From contig NZ_LSNE01000009.1 of NCBI RefSeq assembly GCF_001565895.1, forward strand, positions 383,380 to 430,277: 46,898 nt of DNA, written 5' to 3'. The stretch comes from Paraglaciecola hydrolytica (GTDB lineage Bacteria; Pseudomonadota; Gammaproteobacteria; Enterobacterales; Alteromonadaceae). The translations under genes were made by a program, and so were the position numbers. The notes below the pieces were generated by a model. It ran no database searches and was not told the DNA's origin. It worked only from the letters and a program-made list of their open reading frames with translations. This document shows, piece after piece, positions 7,693-15,424 of the stretch; within the stretch, counting starts at the first letter, position 1, and the number at the start of each line of letters is the position of its first letter.

Positions 7693-9150
7693 TTATTTCC
7701 CCATTCCACCTAAACATAGATATTTGATTTCTAAATAATCGTCGAGGCCATAACGTGAACCTTCGCGACCATTGCCAGATTGTTTAACCCCACCAAAAGG
7801 CGCCGCGGCATTAGAGATTAATCCTTCATTAATGCCGATCATGCCGTATTCGAGTGCTTCAGCGACGCGAAAAATCCGACCAATATCACGGCTATAAAAA
7901 TAAGCCGCTAAACCCACTTCGGTATCATTAGCTTGGGCTATAACCTCGTCCTCATTGTTAAAACGAATGATCGGTGATACCGGGCCAAAAATTTCATTTT
8001 TAGCAATGGGCATAGAGTTGCTGACGTTGGTCAAAATGGTGGGTTCGTAAAAGTTTTGACCCGCGCTGTGGGCTTTACCACCTAACACTACTTGTGCACC
8101 TTGTTTTACAGAATCGCTAACCAGTTTATGCACATCATTAAGGGCTTCAGGCGTGATCATCGGGCCAATTTGACTGCCGTCAGTGATGCCATCAGCAACC
8201 TTAAGGGCTTTGACCGCAGTGATAAATTTGGCGCAAAACGCCTCGTAAATGCCTTCTTGTACAAAGATACGGTTGGTACAGACACAGGTTTGACCCGCGT
8301 TACGGTATTTAGAGGCAATGGCCCCTGTTACCGCGGCATCGACATCCGCATCGTCAAAAACGATAAAAGGCGCATTGCCACCGAGTTCCATCGAGACTTT
8401 TTTCACCGTAGTCGCACATTGGGCGATTAAGCTTTTGCCTACTGCGGTTGAGCCGGTAAAGGTAAACTTAGCGACATCTGGGTGTTGAGTAAGAACCTTG
8501 CCCATGGCACGTGCATCGTCGCCTACAACCACGTTAAATACCCCTGCCGGAATGCCGGCACGCTCGGCTAATTCGGCCATGGCTAAGGCCGACAATGGTG
8601 TTTGTGTGGCTGGGCGTACTACAAAAGTACAACCTGCTGCCAGCGCCGCCGCAGCTTTACGGGCAATCATCGCATTAGGAAAGTTCCATGGCGTAATCGC
8701 TGCGACTACACCAACGGGTTGTTTTATTACTATTATACGTTTATCACTTGATGGGGCAGGGATGACATCGCCATAAACTCGTTTGCCTTCTTCGGCAAAC
8801 CACTCGATAAACGAAGCGCCGTAAGCAATCTCGCCCTTGGCTTCGGCCAGTGGTTTACCTTGCTCTGTGGTCAGGATAAGGGCTAAGTCATGTTGATTTT
8901 CCATCATCAGCTCAAACCAGCGGCGCATTAGCTTAGCGCGCTCATTAGCCGCTAGACCAGACCAGTCTTTTAACGCTTGTTTGGCCGCCAAGACCGCTTG
9001 TTCGGTTTGTTCAACACCGGCATTAAGTACCTGAGCTATGGTTTGATTAGTTGCCGGATTGACAATCGCAAGATCTGCCACGCCCTGCTGCCAGCTACCA
9101 TTAATGTATGAACTGGTTTTTAATAATGAAACATCACTTAAGTTGAGCAT
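7693..9150 (-). CDS. gabD: Succinate-semialdehyde dehydrogenase (NAD(P)+)
   Basis: An aldehyde dehydrogenase of 485 residues from the ATG at 9150, chosen because GGAG lies 7 bp before it (an in-frame ATG at 9198 lacks this). Motifs are TPWNFP (153-158), the Rossmann GSTAVGKS (233-240), general-base Glu255 in MELGGNAP and nucleophile Cys289 in NAGQTCVCTNR. It matches the GabD subfamily, which oxidises succinate semialdehyde (or glutarate semialdehyde) to the dicarboxylate. One oddity is that the very conserved Lys of the KPA-x-x-TP cofactor motif is Arg179 here (VVRPATQTP). First gene of the leftward chain, divergent from a LysR gene. Confidence 0.94.
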   Translation of the reverse strand: MLNLSDVSLLKTSSYINGSWQQGVADLAIVNPATNQTIAQVLNAGVEQTEQAVLAAKQALKDWSGLAANERAKLMRRWFELMMENQHDLALILTTEQGKPLAEAKGEIAYGASFIEWFAEEGKRVYGDVIPAPSSDKRIIVIKQPVGVVAAITPWNFPNAMIARKAAAALAAGCTFVVRPATQTPLSALAMAELAERAGIPAGVFNVVVGDDARAMGKVLTQHPDVAKFTFTGSTAVGKSLIAQCATTVKKVSMELGGNAPFIVFDDADVDAAVTGAIASKYRNAGQTCVCTNRIFVQEGIYEAFCAKFITAVKALKVADGITDGSQIGPMITPEALNDVHKLVSDSVKQGAQVVLGGKAHSAGQNFYEPTILTNVSNSMPIAKNEIFGPVSPIIRFNNEDEVIAQANDTEVGLAAYFYSRDIGRIFRVAEALEYGMIGINEGLISNAAAPFGGVKQSGNGREGSRYGLDDYLEIKYLCLGGMGK

Positions 9151-9216
9151 AGGTTTCTCCGTACAAATGTTTATGGCTCTATTGAATAGTAAAAACATTA
9201 GGGGTTAAATATAAAA

Positions 9217-9238
9217 CTTTCAACCTAAAGGTTTAAGT
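9217..9238. promoter_or_regulatory. Palindromic site in the gabD/LysR divergent intergenic region
   Basis: AACCTAAAGGTT at 9222-9233 is a perfect 12-bp dyad, flanked by ACTT on the left and AAGT on the right. It lies 18 bp before the GTG start of the LysR gene and about 70 bp before gabD. The position fits a LysR binding site in a divergent promoter. Not otherwise recognised. Confidence 0.4.
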
Positions 9239-9250
9239 AGGTAAAACATT

Positions 9251-10180
9251 GTGTCTAAGTCAGCCATTATCCCTAAACCCATAACAGAATATGATTTACG
9301 TTTATTACGTATTTTTAAAACCGTAGTAGAAAACGGAGGTTTTGCCGCAGCGGAAAATGAGTTAGGGGTGACACGTTCAACCATCAGTGTGCACATGGCT
9401 AATCTTGAAAGCCGTATGAAACTCAAACTATGTATGCGTGGCCGGGGTGGTTTTGCGTTGACTGAAGCGGGGCAGGTGGTGTATCACGCTTGTGTTGATT
9501 TGTTTGACTCTTTGCACGATTTTTCATATTTAGTACGTTCATTGGGCAGTGAAATGAGTGGCGAATTAGTCATTTTGTGTGCCGATCAACTGGATGACAT
9601 AAAACAACAAAAACTGGCAAGGGTGGTGGGATATATTCATCAACAAGCACCTAAACTGCACTTGGTATTAGATGGGGATTCTATCCACAATATTGAAAAA
9701 GCCCTGCTTAAAGATAAAGCGCATATTGGTCTGTTCCCTAATTACAAACAGATTGAAGGTTTGAGTTACCAGCAGGTATTTGACGAGCCTATGTATTTAT
9801 GTTGTGGCCGTTTACATCCTTTATTTAGCCTACAAGACAGTGATATAAATGAAAAACACTTAGCCCAGCAACAAGCCATTCACCCGGGTTTAGACATTGA
9901 TATGGATGGCAGACAACAGCTTAAAAAACTCAATCTAAGTGCTAAGGCCTATCAGTTTGATATGCGTAAAACCTTGATTTTATCTGGGGCGTATATTGGT
10001 TTTTTACCGCTTAATTATGTGCAGAGTGAGATAGATAAGGGCGAAATACGACTGATTTCGCCCGACAATTTTTGTTATCAGTTTGGCTTGTCCTTAGTCA
10101 CTAAAAGCATGCCTAGAGAAAACGCCAAAGTTGAATTGATCAAACAAGCCTTTGCCAGTGCTGCGGAGCCCGTGCTTTGA
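9251..10180 (+). CDS. LysR-family transcriptional regulator
   Basis: A 309-residue protein starting at GTG 9251, with an AGG-rich stretch (AAGTAGG) upstream. Residues about 15-75 form the LysR winged helix (LRLLRIFKTVVENGGFAAAENELGVTRSTISVHMANLE), followed by the type-2 periplasmic-binding-like effector domain (about 100-300). It is divergent from gabD with a 100-bp shared promoter region holding a 12-bp palindrome, so control of gabDT is likely. The effector is unknown. Some LysR proteins next to gabDT respond to GABA or succinate semialdehyde, but this cannot be read here. Confidence 0.92.
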   Translation: MSKSAIIPKPITEYDLRLLRIFKTVVENGGFAAAENELGVTRSTISVHMANLESRMKLKLCMRGRGGFALTEAGQVVYHACVDLFDSLHDFSYLVRSLGSEMSGELVILCADQLDDIKQQKLARVVGYIHQQAPKLHLVLDGDSIHNIEKALLKDKAHIGLFPNYKQIEGLSYQQVFDEPMYLCCGRLHPLFSLQDSDINEKHLAQQQAIHPGLDIDMDGRQQLKKLNLSAKAYQFDMRKTLILSGAYIGFLPLNYVQSEIDKGEIRLISPDNFCYQFGLSLVTKSMPRENAKVELIKQAFASAAEPVL

Positions 10181-10192
10181 GCAAAGGTTTTG

Positions 10193-10900
10193 TTACGCGA
10201 ATAGCGCAGCGAGCAAACCGATCAGGCCACCAAATACACCGCCCCATACCACTAACCAACCTAGATGTTGTTTAATCATCTGCTGGATAATCTCTTTAAC
10301 CAGTTGTGGAGTGAGTTCGCTTAGGCGTTGTTCAACGATATTATTGATTTGCTGTTGCAGTTCGTCACTCACATCAGGCTGTTTGAGTTGTTCTTGGAGC
10401 AAAGCGACAAAAGCCGGATCTTGACTGATGGTTTCTAAAGAATGAGCCATTTTAAGCATAAAAGGCTGTCTTAATGGCTCAAGTGCCTGCACACCACCAA
10501 ACATGCCTAGCATTTGACCAAAAGACGACTCCTTGATCACTTCTACCAATGAATCAAAGGTCGGGGCTAAATCGACTTTTTGTAAAACAGGCGCAAGGTT
10601 AAATTGTATATTGGGTTTAGCATCAGCCATAAAACGCTGAATATTTTCTGGGCTGAAAAACTGCTGCATCAACAAATTACGAATACCATTTTTAAAATCT
10701 TCAAATCGTTCAGGTATCACCCCTGAGCCATATAATCCTGGTACTTTTTCAAACAGCATGTGCACCGCTAACCAGTTAGTAATGGCGCCCGACAACGCAA
10801 ACAAGCCCACGGTTTTGACTATGTCATTATCTAACCCAAAGCCAAGCAAAACTAAAACCAAAGCTAATCCATTGGTGACAATACTTTTATTCAAACTCAA
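10193..10900 (-). CDS. DUF445-family membrane protein
   Basis: A 235-residue protein with a hydrophobic N-terminal pair of segments (NGLALVLVLLGFGL and VGLFALSGAITNWLAVHMLFE) and a C-terminal transmembrane segment (LGWLVVWGGVFGGLIGLLAALFA). Between them is a helical stretch. The motif GAITNWLAVHMLFEKVPGLYGSGVIPERF is characteristic of the DUF445 family (YheB/YjiN-like). The function of the family is unknown. It is convergent with the LysR gene, ending 13 bp from it, and appears to be a single transcription unit. Confidence 0.85.
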   Translation of the reverse strand: MSLNKSIVTNGLALVLVLLGFGLDNDIVKTVGLFALSGAITNWLAVHMLFEKVPGLYGSGVIPERFEDFKNGIRNLLMQQFFSPENIQRFMADAKPNIQFNLAPVLQKVDLAPTFDSLVEVIKESSFGQMLGMFGGVQALEPLRQPFMLKMAHSLETISQDPAFVALLQEQLKQPDVSDELQQQINNIVEQRLSELTPQLVKEIIQQMIKQHLGWLVVWGGVFGGLIGLLAALFA

Positions 10901-11069
10901 TCTCCGTTAATCAATTAAAGGGGCATAAAACTCAGGCCTGCATGCTAGCCTAAATCAGCTAACAATGGCATATCCGCCAAGATATTGTTTAAGTGATAAT
11001 TTTCAAGTATCGGTGTGACATTTTGCTTGTTGGTTAATGTTGAAGGGTAAATTAAATAAACCATAAATT

Positions 11070-11097
11070 GACACGTAGAATGAAATTAGCGACACGT
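11070..11097. repeat. GACACGT direct repeat in a 434-bp gene-free stretch
   Basis: GACACGT occurs at 11070 and 11091, two helical turns (21 bp) apart, in the gap between the DUF445 gene and the next gene (10901-11334). The rest of that gap shows only a possible promoter at 11261-11289. Such spacing could be a regulator site, but no regulator is identified. Confidence 0.3.
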
Positions 11098-11260
11098 GAA
11101 AAACTTACAATGGCTTTGAAAATAGTGCCTGTTCAGCATTTTAAATTTGTCTCAGATTTGCAACACTTTACATCCATCAATTTCTCTAAGGCCTTATAAA
11201 ACAAGGGTTTTGTCAGCCCGTAAATTTTGGTTTAAGCCTTGCACCCCTAAACCATATGAG

Positions 11261-11289
11261 TTGAAAAACTTATATTGGCGTCATATCAA
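11261..11289 (+). promoter_or_regulatory. Possible sigma-70-type promoter
   Basis: TTGAAA at 11261 and TATCAA at 11284 are separated by 17 bp, and lie about 45 bp before the ATG at 11335. This is a moderate match to -35/-10 consensus. A heat-shock-type reading was considered but the spacing does not fit. Confidence 0.4.
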
Positions 11290-11334
11290 ATGACAATATT
11301 TATCAACTATTTTTATCTAGGTAAGGAGTTCACT

Positions 11335-11778
11335 ATGAACAACATTAATCACATCGAAAAAGTTGCTGACATTATCAAAGTATTAAATGGCGGGATCAAA
11401 TTTTATGAAGAAGCCCTAAACAAAGTTGACGCACAAAGTATCAAAGTTGTCTTTGGGCGTATGATCGTACAAAAACGCAGTGCGGTTGCTAAGTTGCAGC
11501 CTTATGCCATTGCTGAAACCGGCGAAGTTGAAAAGGATTCTTCTATGGCTGTCGACGTGCGAAAAACCTATACCAAGTTGCTCAGCGCCGTTTCATCAGA
11601 TTCTGATCACACTTATGTTTCACAGTTAGAAGAAGTGGAAGATAAAACACTGGAAGTGATCAGAGAAGCACTAGAAGAAGAGCAACCCGTTGCTGTCAAA
11701 CAGGTTTTGTTAGGCGTATTGAGTGACGCAAAACTGGCTCATGGTGAAATGAGATCCTTAGAAAAAATGACCTCATAA
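11335..11778 (+). CDS. PA2169-type four-helix-bundle (ferritin-like) protein
   Basis: A 147-residue protein from ATG 11335, with AAGGAG 7 bp upstream. The frame is open 60 bp further upstream, but the ribosome site decides this start. The protein is all-helical (VADIIKVLNGGIKFYEEALNKV, then KTYTKLLSAVSSDSD, then LEVIREALEEEQPVAVKQVLLGVLSDAKLAHGEMRSLEKM), matching the PA2169/DUF2383 stress-associated family. No classical di-iron ExxH pair is clearly visible. The function is not established. It sits before cbpA and is followed by a hairpin that may end its transcript. Confidence 0.75.
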   Translation: MNNINHIEKVADIIKVLNGGIKFYEEALNKVDAQSIKVVFGRMIVQKRSAVAKLQPYAIAETGEVEKDSSMAVDVRKTYTKLLSAVSSDSDHTYVSQLEEVEDKTLEVIREALEEEQPVAVKQVLLGVLSDAKLAHGEMRSLEKMTS

Positions 11779-11798
11779 TTAAAAATTGGGTTATGGCA

Positions 11799-11825
11799 AG
11801 CCGATGGGTCACCGTCGGCTTCTGT
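11799..11825 (+). terminator. Hairpin after the PA2169-type gene
   Basis: AGCCGATGG (11799-11807) pairs with CCGTCGGCT (11812-11820) with one G-U pair and a 4-nt loop, followed by TCTGT. The stem is good, but the U-run is poor, so termination may be weak. Confidence 0.5.
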
Positions 11826-11923
11826 AAATCATCCATTTGCACTTTTTGTGTAAGACTTCTGCAAAATAGTTGTCGATAAAGGAGTATGCTTAAGACTTAT
11901 TAACTTGGGAACTTAGTTTGCAA

Positions 11924-12877
11924 ATGAAATTTAAAGATTATTATGCCGTGCTAGGGATTCCGCCGGATGCTGATGACAAAGCGGTTAAGGTGGCATATAA
12001 AAAGTTGGCCAGAGAGTTTCATCCTGATGTAAGTAAACACCCTCAAGTCGAAGCTGAGAAAAAATTCAAAGAAATAGGCGAAGCCTATGAAGTCATCCAC
12101 AACAAAGAAGAACGCGCTAAATATGACGAGTTACGCCGTCATCAACAAAACCGTGCACGGCATCAGCAAGCCAATTCAGGTTCATCTCAAGGTAATTACC
12201 AACAACATGGCGATCCCCAAACTGACCAAGAATTTTCTGATTTTATTAATTCCATGTTTGGTGGCGCCAGAAGCGGTTTTCAGCAGGGCAGAGCCCGTGA
12301 GCAAAAAGGACAAGATGTGGAAATAGAATTCCCGGTATTTCTTGAAGAGACTTTAGTGGATACCGTTAAACCCATTGAGTTTATGTTGCCTCAACGAGAT
12401 AACAATGGTCGTGTTACTGAGTCTAAAAAATCCCTAAAAGTTAAGATCCCTGCTGGGGTAGTCAATGGTGAACGAATTCGCCTCAAAGGGCAGGGTGCCC
12501 CCGGTTCAGCTAATGGCCCTAATGGCGATGTGTATTTACAGATCCGCTTAGTTCCTCACCCGCTATTTGATGTGGAAGATCATAACCTAAGCATAGTGGT
12601 ACCGCTGGCTCCATGGGAAGCGGCCCTTGGTACCAAGCTCAATTTACCTACTTTGTCCGGTAAAATACAATTAACCATCCCAGCCAACAGTCAGTCAGGC
12701 CAACGCCTGCGTGTTAAAGGCAAAGGCTTAGTGAGTAAAAAGCATAAGGGCGACTTATTTGCGGTAATTAAAATAGTTAACCCGCCATCCAGCGACGAGG
12801 CCAGTAAAAAACTGTGGGCTGATTTAGCCGAAAAAGCTCACTTTGATCCCCGTAGCAAGTGGAGTGAATCAGCATGA
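11924..12877 (+). CDS. cbpA: Curved-DNA-binding DnaJ-type co-chaperone CbpA
   Basis: A 317-residue protein with an N-terminal J domain (KDYYAVLGIPPDADDKAVKVAYKKLAREFHPDV; the HPD triad is present at about 33-35), a Gly/Gln/Arg-rich linker (about 75-130) and the two beta-sandwich substrate-binding domains (PAGVVNGERIRLKGQGAPG; PLAPWEAALGTKLNLPTLSG). There is no zinc-finger, as expected for CbpA rather than DnaJ. The ATG at 11924 gives MKFKDYY, like other CbpA proteins; a TTG at 11918 with better spacing to GGGA is an alternative. It acts with DnaK and associates with the nucleoid. It overlaps cbpM by 4 bp (ATGA). Confidence 0.93.
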   Translation: MKFKDYYAVLGIPPDADDKAVKVAYKKLAREFHPDVSKHPQVEAEKKFKEIGEAYEVIHNKEERAKYDELRRHQQNRARHQQANSGSSQGNYQQHGDPQTDQEFSDFINSMFGGARSGFQQGRAREQKGQDVEIEFPVFLEETLVDTVKPIEFMLPQRDNNGRVTESKKSLKVKIPAGVVNGERIRLKGQGAPGSANGPNGDVYLQIRLVPHPLFDVEDHNLSIVVPLAPWEAALGTKLNLPTLSGKIQLTIPANSQSGQRLRVKGKGLVSKKHKGDLFAVIKIVNPPSSDEASKKLWADLAEKAHFDPRSKWSESA

Positions 12878-13197
12878 TACACATCAGTCTATTACAGCAA
12901 GACAACCAAGTCAGTAGCGATGAACTGTGCCAGTCTAGCGATATTACACAAGCTATATTGCATGAATTAGTTGAGCACAGTATTGCCATTCCTCTTGCGG
13001 GCGAGCAAGTCACCGAATGGCAATTTACCGTGGAAACTGTCACCTTAGTGAAAAAGGCCGCCCGTATTCAACGCGATCTCGCTGTTGAATGGTCGGCTAT
13101 TCCGCTGGTCTTGCAGCTACTGAATGAAAGAGATGAATTAATCGCCCAAAACACCATGTTAAAACAACAATTAAGTCGCTTTAAACATGTCGATTGA
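12874..13197 (+). CDS. cbpM: Chaperone modulator CbpM
   Basis: A 107-residue protein, in the usual place after cbpA, sharing ATGA with its stop. CbpM binds the J domain of CbpA and inhibits both its co-chaperone and DNA-binding activity. The N-terminal half has the MerR-like helical segment (SSDELCQSSDITQAILHELVEHSIAIPL) and the C-terminus is a coiled helix (LQLLNERDELIAQNTMLKQQLSRF). The 4-bp overlap indicates translational coupling, which would keep inhibitor and partner balanced. Confidence 0.9.
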   Translation: MIHISLLQQDNQVSSDELCQSSDITQAILHELVEHSIAIPLAGEQVTEWQFTVETVTLVKKAARIQRDLAVEWSAIPLVLQLLNERDELIAQNTMLKQQLSRFKHVD

Positions 13198-13277
13198 TGT
13201 GGTTTGTTGCCCCTGATATTACATTGAATGCAATGGAAATGGGGCCTCAATTTGCCTCTATTCAACCAAGTGAGGTG

Positions 13278-14216
13278 TTAGTAAGCAATTTGTAGTTGAG
13301 CTAATCCATTGGTTAACCGTTCTACACTAATAGGAGTAAAACACAGTGTTCGTTTGGCCTTGGTTGTTTTAGGGTTTTTATCTGATGTTACCGCTATGTG
13401 TTGTTGTGCATCTTCATGCCACAGGATCTGGCTTGTTACCCTTATATGTAAGGCGTGCCCTGAAAGCCAGTCACAGAATAATAAACTGGCGAGGGGATTT
13501 TTATACAAATTACCTAAGGTATTAAAAAAGCCATTGCCCACATAATCGTCTACCAATAATTGTCCCTGGGGCGTAATGGATACAAAGCCCGCAGAGCCTC
13601 CACGGTGTGAAATATCCACACCACGACTATTAAGTTGTTGGCCATCATCAAAGCTACTTGCGATAAAAAAAGTATCAGCCTTGCTGATAAGCTGCCGATC
13701 CGTGTGGTTGAGTTGTAGGTGAGTATTTATTGAAAAGTCACCATAGTCACGATTAGCTTTGAGTGTTTTGCTTTGAATGTATTTAGGGCAGTTTCCGTAG
13801 CTTTGTAATACTTTTAACTGAATAGTTTTTTGATTTATATCCATAATAATGGCGTTGAGGCGGTTGCGCCTTTTACTTTCAAATTCTATTCCCAGCAAAC
13901 CAATTCGCTCACCCAGATTGAGGCTTTCTCGCATAAAATCGCCCATGGAATATTGGGTGTTTATCACTAACTCGTTTTCAGTAGGCGAGTGAATAAAACC
14001 AGGCTCACCAAACAACACACTGGCACGAGTTTGTTTACAATAGTCGTTATAACCGATAAAGATCATCGACAATGATTGAAAAAAATCACGGTGTTGTTGA
14101 GGCATAAATTCACGAATATATTTAGGCCCAATTTCAGCCATAGCTTGCTTGGTTCCCGCCAACCGCTGAATGGCTAACTCCCCCTGATGCCAAATCTGTG
14201 ATAGTGGATTATTCAT
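13278..14216 (-). CDS. Pyridoxamine 5'-phosphate oxidase-like FMN-binding split-barrel protein
   Basis: A 312-residue protein with features of the long PNPOx-like family: an N-terminal HEGELA-type start (IWHQGELAIQRLAGTKQ), RDFFQSLSMIFIGYND, SVLFGEPGFIHSP, then FIASSFDDGQQLNSRGVDISHRGGSAGFVSITPQGQLLVDDYVGNGFFNTLGNL in a flavin-binding barrel. Family members are flavin or F420-type oxidoreductases of mostly unknown substrate. It starts 4 bp after the VOC gene and so forms a two-gene operon with it. Involvement in handling reactive electrophiles is suggested by the pairing but not shown. Confidence 0.8.
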   Translation of the reverse strand: MNNPLSQIWHQGELAIQRLAGTKQAMAEIGPKYIREFMPQQHRDFFQSLSMIFIGYNDYCKQTRASVLFGEPGFIHSPTENELVINTQYSMGDFMRESLNLGERIGLLGIEFESKRRNRLNAIIMDINQKTIQLKVLQSYGNCPKYIQSKTLKANRDYGDFSINTHLQLNHTDRQLISKADTFFIASSFDDGQQLNSRGVDISHRGGSAGFVSITPQGQLLVDDYVGNGFFNTLGNLYKNPLASLLFCDWLSGHALHIRVTSQILWHEDAQQHIAVTSDKNPKTTKAKRTLCFTPISVERLTNGLAQLQIAY

Positions 14217-14220
14217 GCTG

Positions 14221-14655
14221 TTATGCAGCGATTAGCTCAAGCCTAATACCACCAGGAATTAAGCACATCATGTGGTGAATAGTTGAGTGGTTTAGTGCTT
14301 CAGGAGCAAACTCAATCTCGACGTTATCGAGCAGACTTAGCTGTAAATGTAAGTTTTGTAGTTGCTCTAAGTTGGCGACCTTAAGTGCAAAGTGATGTAA
14401 GCCGATGTTGTGTTTTCGATCAAAGGCAATCATGTTATTTTTATTATTGACCTGCCAAAGTGTCAACATAATGCTGCCATCCGAAATAAAAATCGCCGGG
14501 TAATCAGGTTTTTCGCCTACTTGGCTAAAATTCAACTGCTCCATAAAAAAAGCCGCAGTTTGTTTGATGTCTGGCACACTCAGGCCGAGGTGATGAATAC
14601 CTAAAGTGTTTATCGCTGCTTTATCTGAGTTCGTATGAGTTGTGTTATTGCACAT
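14221..14655 (-). CDS. VOC (glyoxalase/bleomycin-resistance) family protein
   Basis: A 144-residue protein with two beta-alpha-beta-beta-beta modules: HHLGLSVPDIKQTAAFFMEQLNFSQVG at the start and LHHFALKVANLEQLQNLHLQL in the middle, ending in GGIRLELIAA. Candidate metal ligands (His in IHHLG, His in LHHFAL, Glu in LEL) are in the normal places, so an active metalloenzyme is plausible. The substrate is unknown. It leads the operon with the PNPOx-like gene. Two tandem operator-like sites lie 35-76 bp upstream. Confidence 0.85.
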   Translation of the reverse strand: MCNNTTHTNSDKAAINTLGIHHLGLSVPDIKQTAAFFMEQLNFSQVGEKPDYPAIFISDGSIMLTLWQVNNKNNMIAFDRKHNIGLHHFALKVANLEQLQNLHLQLSLLDNVEIEFAPEALNHSTIHHMMCLIPGGIRLELIAA

Positions 14656-14689
14656 AACGAATGACCTTATTTAATTTAGAATTAGGGGT

Positions 14690-14731
14690 GAACAAATCTG
14701 TATACTAGCGTAAGCGAACAGATCTGTTTAC
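14690..14731 (-). promoter_or_regulatory. Two tandem operator-like sites before the VOC/PNPOx operon
   Basis: GAACAAATCTGTATAC (14690-14705) and GAACAGATCTGTTTAC (14716-14731) agree at 14 of 16 bases and are spaced 26 bp. The second contains the perfect 12-bp palindrome AACAGATCTGTT. On the minus strand TTGACG overlaps the right end. Palindromes of this length are typical of TetR-family operators. No such regulator gene is present in the neighbourhood. Confidence 0.55.
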
Positions 14732-14809
14732 GTCAAGTAATAAGTTGTTATAATTTAACGATAGCAACAACGGTAGAACGCAAAAAATATGCAACCCAGA
14801 AAACAACAT

Positions 14810-15079
14810 TTAATCGATACCATTAATGATTTCTGAAATAAGCTCACAGTGGCGCTTGATGGCCATTTCAACTGTCACTGAGGGGAATTCCCCAATAGTT
14901 ACCGTAATAAGCCTGTTGGAGCTGCCATCGCGTTTTATGGTGCGAAAAAACTTAGCACCAGTGGGAAACATTTCTAGCACTAAGCCTTTATTCTCTGTGT
15001 CGTAAAATTTGGTCCTTTTAACGACTGGTTCGAGCTTTTCCAGCCTTCTTAATGTGAATTTCAAGCGATTTTCGGGCAT
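14810..15079 (-). pseudogene. N-terminal remnant of a tyrosine-recombinase integrase
   Basis: An 89-residue frame corresponding only to the arm-type DNA-binding domain of phage/island integrases (Arm-DNA-binding, DUF4102-like): FTLRRLEKLEPVVKRTKFYDTENKGLVLEM, then a TIGEFPSVTVEMAIKRHCEL region. Integrases of this type are about 400 residues, so the core-binding and catalytic domains are missing. Upstream are two tandem TGTGCTACA boxes, like integrase arm sites, and then a tRNA-Arg gene. Together these mark an old integration at this tRNA, now mostly deleted. Confidence 0.75.
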
Positions 15080-15148
15080 CAGGATCTCATTTTTATAGCC
15101 TAAATACCTCTCAATATACCGAGATTAATGGAGTTTAACCCCAAATCC

Positions 15149-15168
15149 TGTGCTACACATGTGCTACA
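15149..15168. repeat. Tandem TGTGCTACA boxes, possible integrase arm sites
   Basis: TGTGCTACA occurs at 15149-15157 and 15160-15168 with an 11-bp period, between the integrase remnant and the tRNA 3' end. Arm-type sites of tyrosine integrases are short tandem repeats in this position. Confidence 0.5.
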
Positions 15169-15300
15169 GCAGGCATATATTTTAAGCTATTTTGGTTAAT
15201 TTTGATTAAATTGTAATTTGCTGAATATAAGGCTGAAAGCCTTTATTTACAAGGGGTTGGATGGTTTTAGATTAACTGAGGTAAACGCTGATTTTGCACA

Positions 15301-15375
15301 TGGTATCCCCACCGGGAATCGAACCCAGATCTAGCCCTTAGGAGGGGCTCGTTTTATCCATTAAACTACAGGGAC
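15301..15375 (-). tRNA. tRNA-Arg(CCT)
   Basis: A 75-nt tRNA on the minus strand. It starts GTCCCTG, has a D-arm region GTTTAATGGATAAAAC, an anticodon stem AGCCC/GGGCT with loop CTCCTAA (anticodon CCT), the T-loop TTCGATT and an encoded 3' CCA. The acceptor stem contains G-U pairs at its ends (G1-U72, U6-G67, G7-U66). It is one of the favoured integration targets of gammaproteobacterial islands, and an integrase remnant lies just beyond its 3' end. Confidence 0.95.
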
Positions 15376-15414
15376 ACACATTTTGCGCGGCCATTATGGC
15401 CTAGCCAATGTGTG
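15375..15414 (-). repeat. Inverted repeat between flgT and tRNA-Arg
   Basis: CACACATT (15375-15382) pairs with AATGTGTG (15407-15414), and an inner GGCC-ATTAT-GGCC hairpin (15389-15401) lies inside. It starts at the first base of the tRNA and lies between the flgT stop and the tRNA. It has no U-run, so it may be a processing structure rather than a terminator. Confidence 0.45.
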
Positions 15415-15424
15415 ATTAAAACCT

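Noticed and set aside
7691-7717. Upstream start for GabT (MFRWNGEIK-)
   Set aside because: It would overlap the gabD stop, while GGGGA stands before the ATG at 7690.
9151-9198. Longer GabD from ATG 9198
   Set aside because: No ribosome site there; GGAG precedes ATG 9150, which gives the usual family N-terminus.
11261-11290. Heat-shock sigma-32 promoter before the PA2169-type gene
   Set aside because: TTGAAA is present, but no CCCATNT-like -10 element at 13-15 bp.
14810-15079. Small stand-alone DNA-binding protein
   Set aside because: The sequence corresponds to the arm-binding domain of integrases and sits next to a tRNA with arm-like boxes; a remnant is more likely, though not proven.
15375-15414. 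Intrinsic terminator of flgT
   Set aside because: The stem is present, but there is no U-run and it overlaps the tRNA 5' end.
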